From Chrysoperla carnea (Eukaryota; Arthropoda; Insecta; Neuroptera; Chrysopidae): a stretch of 64,000 nucleotides of DNA. Position 1 is the first letter of the stretch. Every line of letters begins with the position of its first letter. The position numbers were made by a program, and so were the translations under genes. Location of the stretch: contig NC_058340.1 in NCBI RefSeq assembly GCF_905475395.1, positions 61,482,181 to 61,546,180 of the forward strand. Reading direction: 5' to 3'. This document shows, in pieces, positions 62,562-64,000 of this stretch. The notes beneath the pieces were generated by a model that ran no database searches, was not told the origin of the DNA, and saw nothing but the letters and a program-made list of their open reading frames with translations.

Positions 62562-62745
62562 ACAAGCGCCAAGGCAAGTTTAGACTTGTGGTTGAAATTA
62601 TTTATACCTTATTTTCAACTTTGATGATGAATTTTGTTATTACTTCATGAATGTAGACGAAAAATAATAATAAAATTTTTCAATATCTGCCTTGGTTTTC
62701 GAAATATTGAAAGCTTCGTGTTGATACATCCTTATTAAGTCTGGA
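62562..62745 (+). repeat. dispersed repeat family 'GCGCCAAGGCAAG', copy 3
   Basis: AAGCGCCAAGGCAAGTTTAG, GACTTGTGGTTGAAATTATT, CAATATCTGCCTTGGTTTTC and TGATACATCCTTATTAAGTC follow the family order, with an internal deletion after TTGAAAGCTT. Confidence 0.8.
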
Positions 62746-63700
62746 TTTTTTTGTTCTTTAATAAATTTTTTATAATATCCACCGAAAGTTTTTCGAGATC
62801 CAGATAAGAAAAGATATAATCCAGATATCAAAAAATTGCCGTCCTAATTATAGACTAATTTCATCAAGCTCCAACAAAAATGAGAAGAAAATGCAAATTT
62901 TCACAACTTTTTCACATCATTTTTACCACATTCCTATTATTTTTTATGTTATTGTCATCCAATTCCCCTTTAAATGTGTAGTTTTGATACGGAATCATTT
63001 GTGTTGGTATGGTTTGGACAGCTATGTCAAAAATGACCAATATATTAAATTTCAAAAGCCAAAATTCAGATTAAAACAGACCTTTGTTGGTTGGTGGATA
63101 TAATGTTAGCTTATAATACGGTTCAATTACTTTAATTGCTTACATTACGTCAAATACACAACATACAAGTCTTTTATTTTTGGTGATAATAAAATGCGGA
63201 AATGCACAATGAAACGAACATAAAAAAAATATTCACAAAAAAATGTAGTATGGATAACCAACTTTTAAAAATTATACAAACTTGTTTTTATTTAAGTTCG
63301 TTTTGGTTTTTTTTTTGTTCGGTTCAATTTGAATGTTGTTGCTGGGAATAAGTAATAATAATTTTATTAATAAGTTTTTTTTATAAATATCAAGTTGAAA
63401 CTTTCTCAATCATTTGAGACCACCCATGACATATTAATGTATTTATCCTTTCTTATCTAATAATTTGTGTGGTTTTATTAATATACGGTAATAAATACAG
63501 TGGTTTTAACAAGGTACATCTACGACCAGAGCTTCACCATCGGCAAAAATAACATTATTTTCAACGTAAGTTGATTTCAATACAATCAATTTATATTGAA
63601 TAGAAGTTTTGAAATCTGTTTGAAATAATGCTATTTTCAAGTGAATTTGATTTCAGAATTTAATAAGAGTCAAAATTATGGATAATTTTGAATAGAGTGG

Positions 63701-64000
63701 GTCCCTATATATTATAAATGTGGAAGTTTGTTTGTTGCGCAAAAACTACTCAATGGATTTTAATGAAACTTTACAATAATATAGATCTTATATGAGAATA
63801 ACACATGAGCAATATTTTATAAAGATTTGCGCCATCTATGAACATCATTCTTAAGCATAAATTAAAGATTTCTGTAAAAAGGGTGAACGAGATACAATTT
63901 ATGGCCACCTGTTCAACCAGGGTTTTCTGACATATTCAATGCATTATGAAAAAAATTATAATTCCTATTTCGAGTGTTATAAAAGGGGGATAAGTGAGAG
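63701..64000 (+). repeat. dispersed non-autonomous element, copy D (runs off right edge)
   Basis: ATTATAAATGTGGAAGTTTG, GGATTTTAATGAAACTTTAC, ATAACACATGAGCAATATTT, GATTTCTGTAAAAAGGGTGA and TTTCGAGTGTTATAAAAGGG match copy A in order. The 3' end is outside the window. Confidence 0.8.

Larger units (their letters stand above)
10330..64000 (+). other. giant Myc intron (extends past right edge)
   Basis: No frame encoding EEIDVV, a bHLH or a leucine zipper occurs after 10330. The next Myc exon is therefore outside the window and this intron exceeds 53 kb. The recognised contents are listed separately: transposon remnants, fold-backs, dispersed repeats and two candidate recursive-splice exons. Short open frames in this interval have the composition of chance ORFs in AT-rich DNA. 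Confidence 0.75.

Noticed and set aside
1..64000. CRISPR array, bacterial operon or prophage
   Set aside because: No regularly spaced repeats; intron-bearing eukaryotic genes and insect transposons exclude a prokaryotic context.

Overview
The window is AT-rich (well over 70% by eye) animal DNA with short GT-AG introns, homopolymer tracts, irritans-type mariner remnants and many short non-autonomous elements. The two recognisable proteins are closest to insect/arthropod family members, so I read it as an insect chromosome. The order is not determined.

Layout. (1) 1-350, minus strand: the N-terminal coding exon of an unidentified Ser-rich protein that runs off the left edge. One or two alternative 5' untranslated exons (donors near 857 and 1309) and a candidate shared, divergent promoter (about 1440-1490) lie upstream of it. 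(2) 2645-5426, plus strand: a complete two-exon GPATCH1 homologue (G-patch RNA-processing factor, 903 aa). (3) About 7600 onward, plus strand: the insect Myc proto-oncogene homologue (diminutive/dm in Drosophila). A candidate 5'UTR exon and UTR intron lead to the first coding exon, 9264-10329 (Myc box I, Myc box II, acidic region). The exon ends at a phase-1 donor just before the expected EEIDVV motif. The bHLH-zipper exon is not in the window, so 10330-64000 (over 53 kb) is read as one giant Myc intron.

The intron holds no convincing additional gene. Most of its recognisable content is repeats: a 357-bp fold-back 240 bp past the donor, a 232-bp tandem duplication, a palindromic element made of two head-to-head 5' ends of a Himar1-like mariner, a frameshifted copy of a second mariner, an RT fragment of a LINE, a Tigger-type MITE, other inverted-repeat elements, tRNA-derived SINEs, and four or more dispersed families with 2-4 copies each.

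The most interesting signal is a pair of look-alike sites at 36416 and 55457, in Myc orientation, that split the intron into 26-kb and 19-kb steps. Each has a pyrimidine-rich acceptor ending TTTTGTTACAG fused directly to GTAAACAT, and then, 50 or 58 nt later, a second donor ATG|GTATGT. This is the architecture of recursive-splice (ratchet) sites with an RS-exon. If either exon is retained after the Myc phase-1 donor it reads G-K-H-x-F and then hits a stop inside the exon, giving a Myc truncated before the bHLH-zipper. Together with the readthrough ORF past the donor this suggests a splicing-controlled switch in Myc output. This is inference from sequence and needs RNA data.
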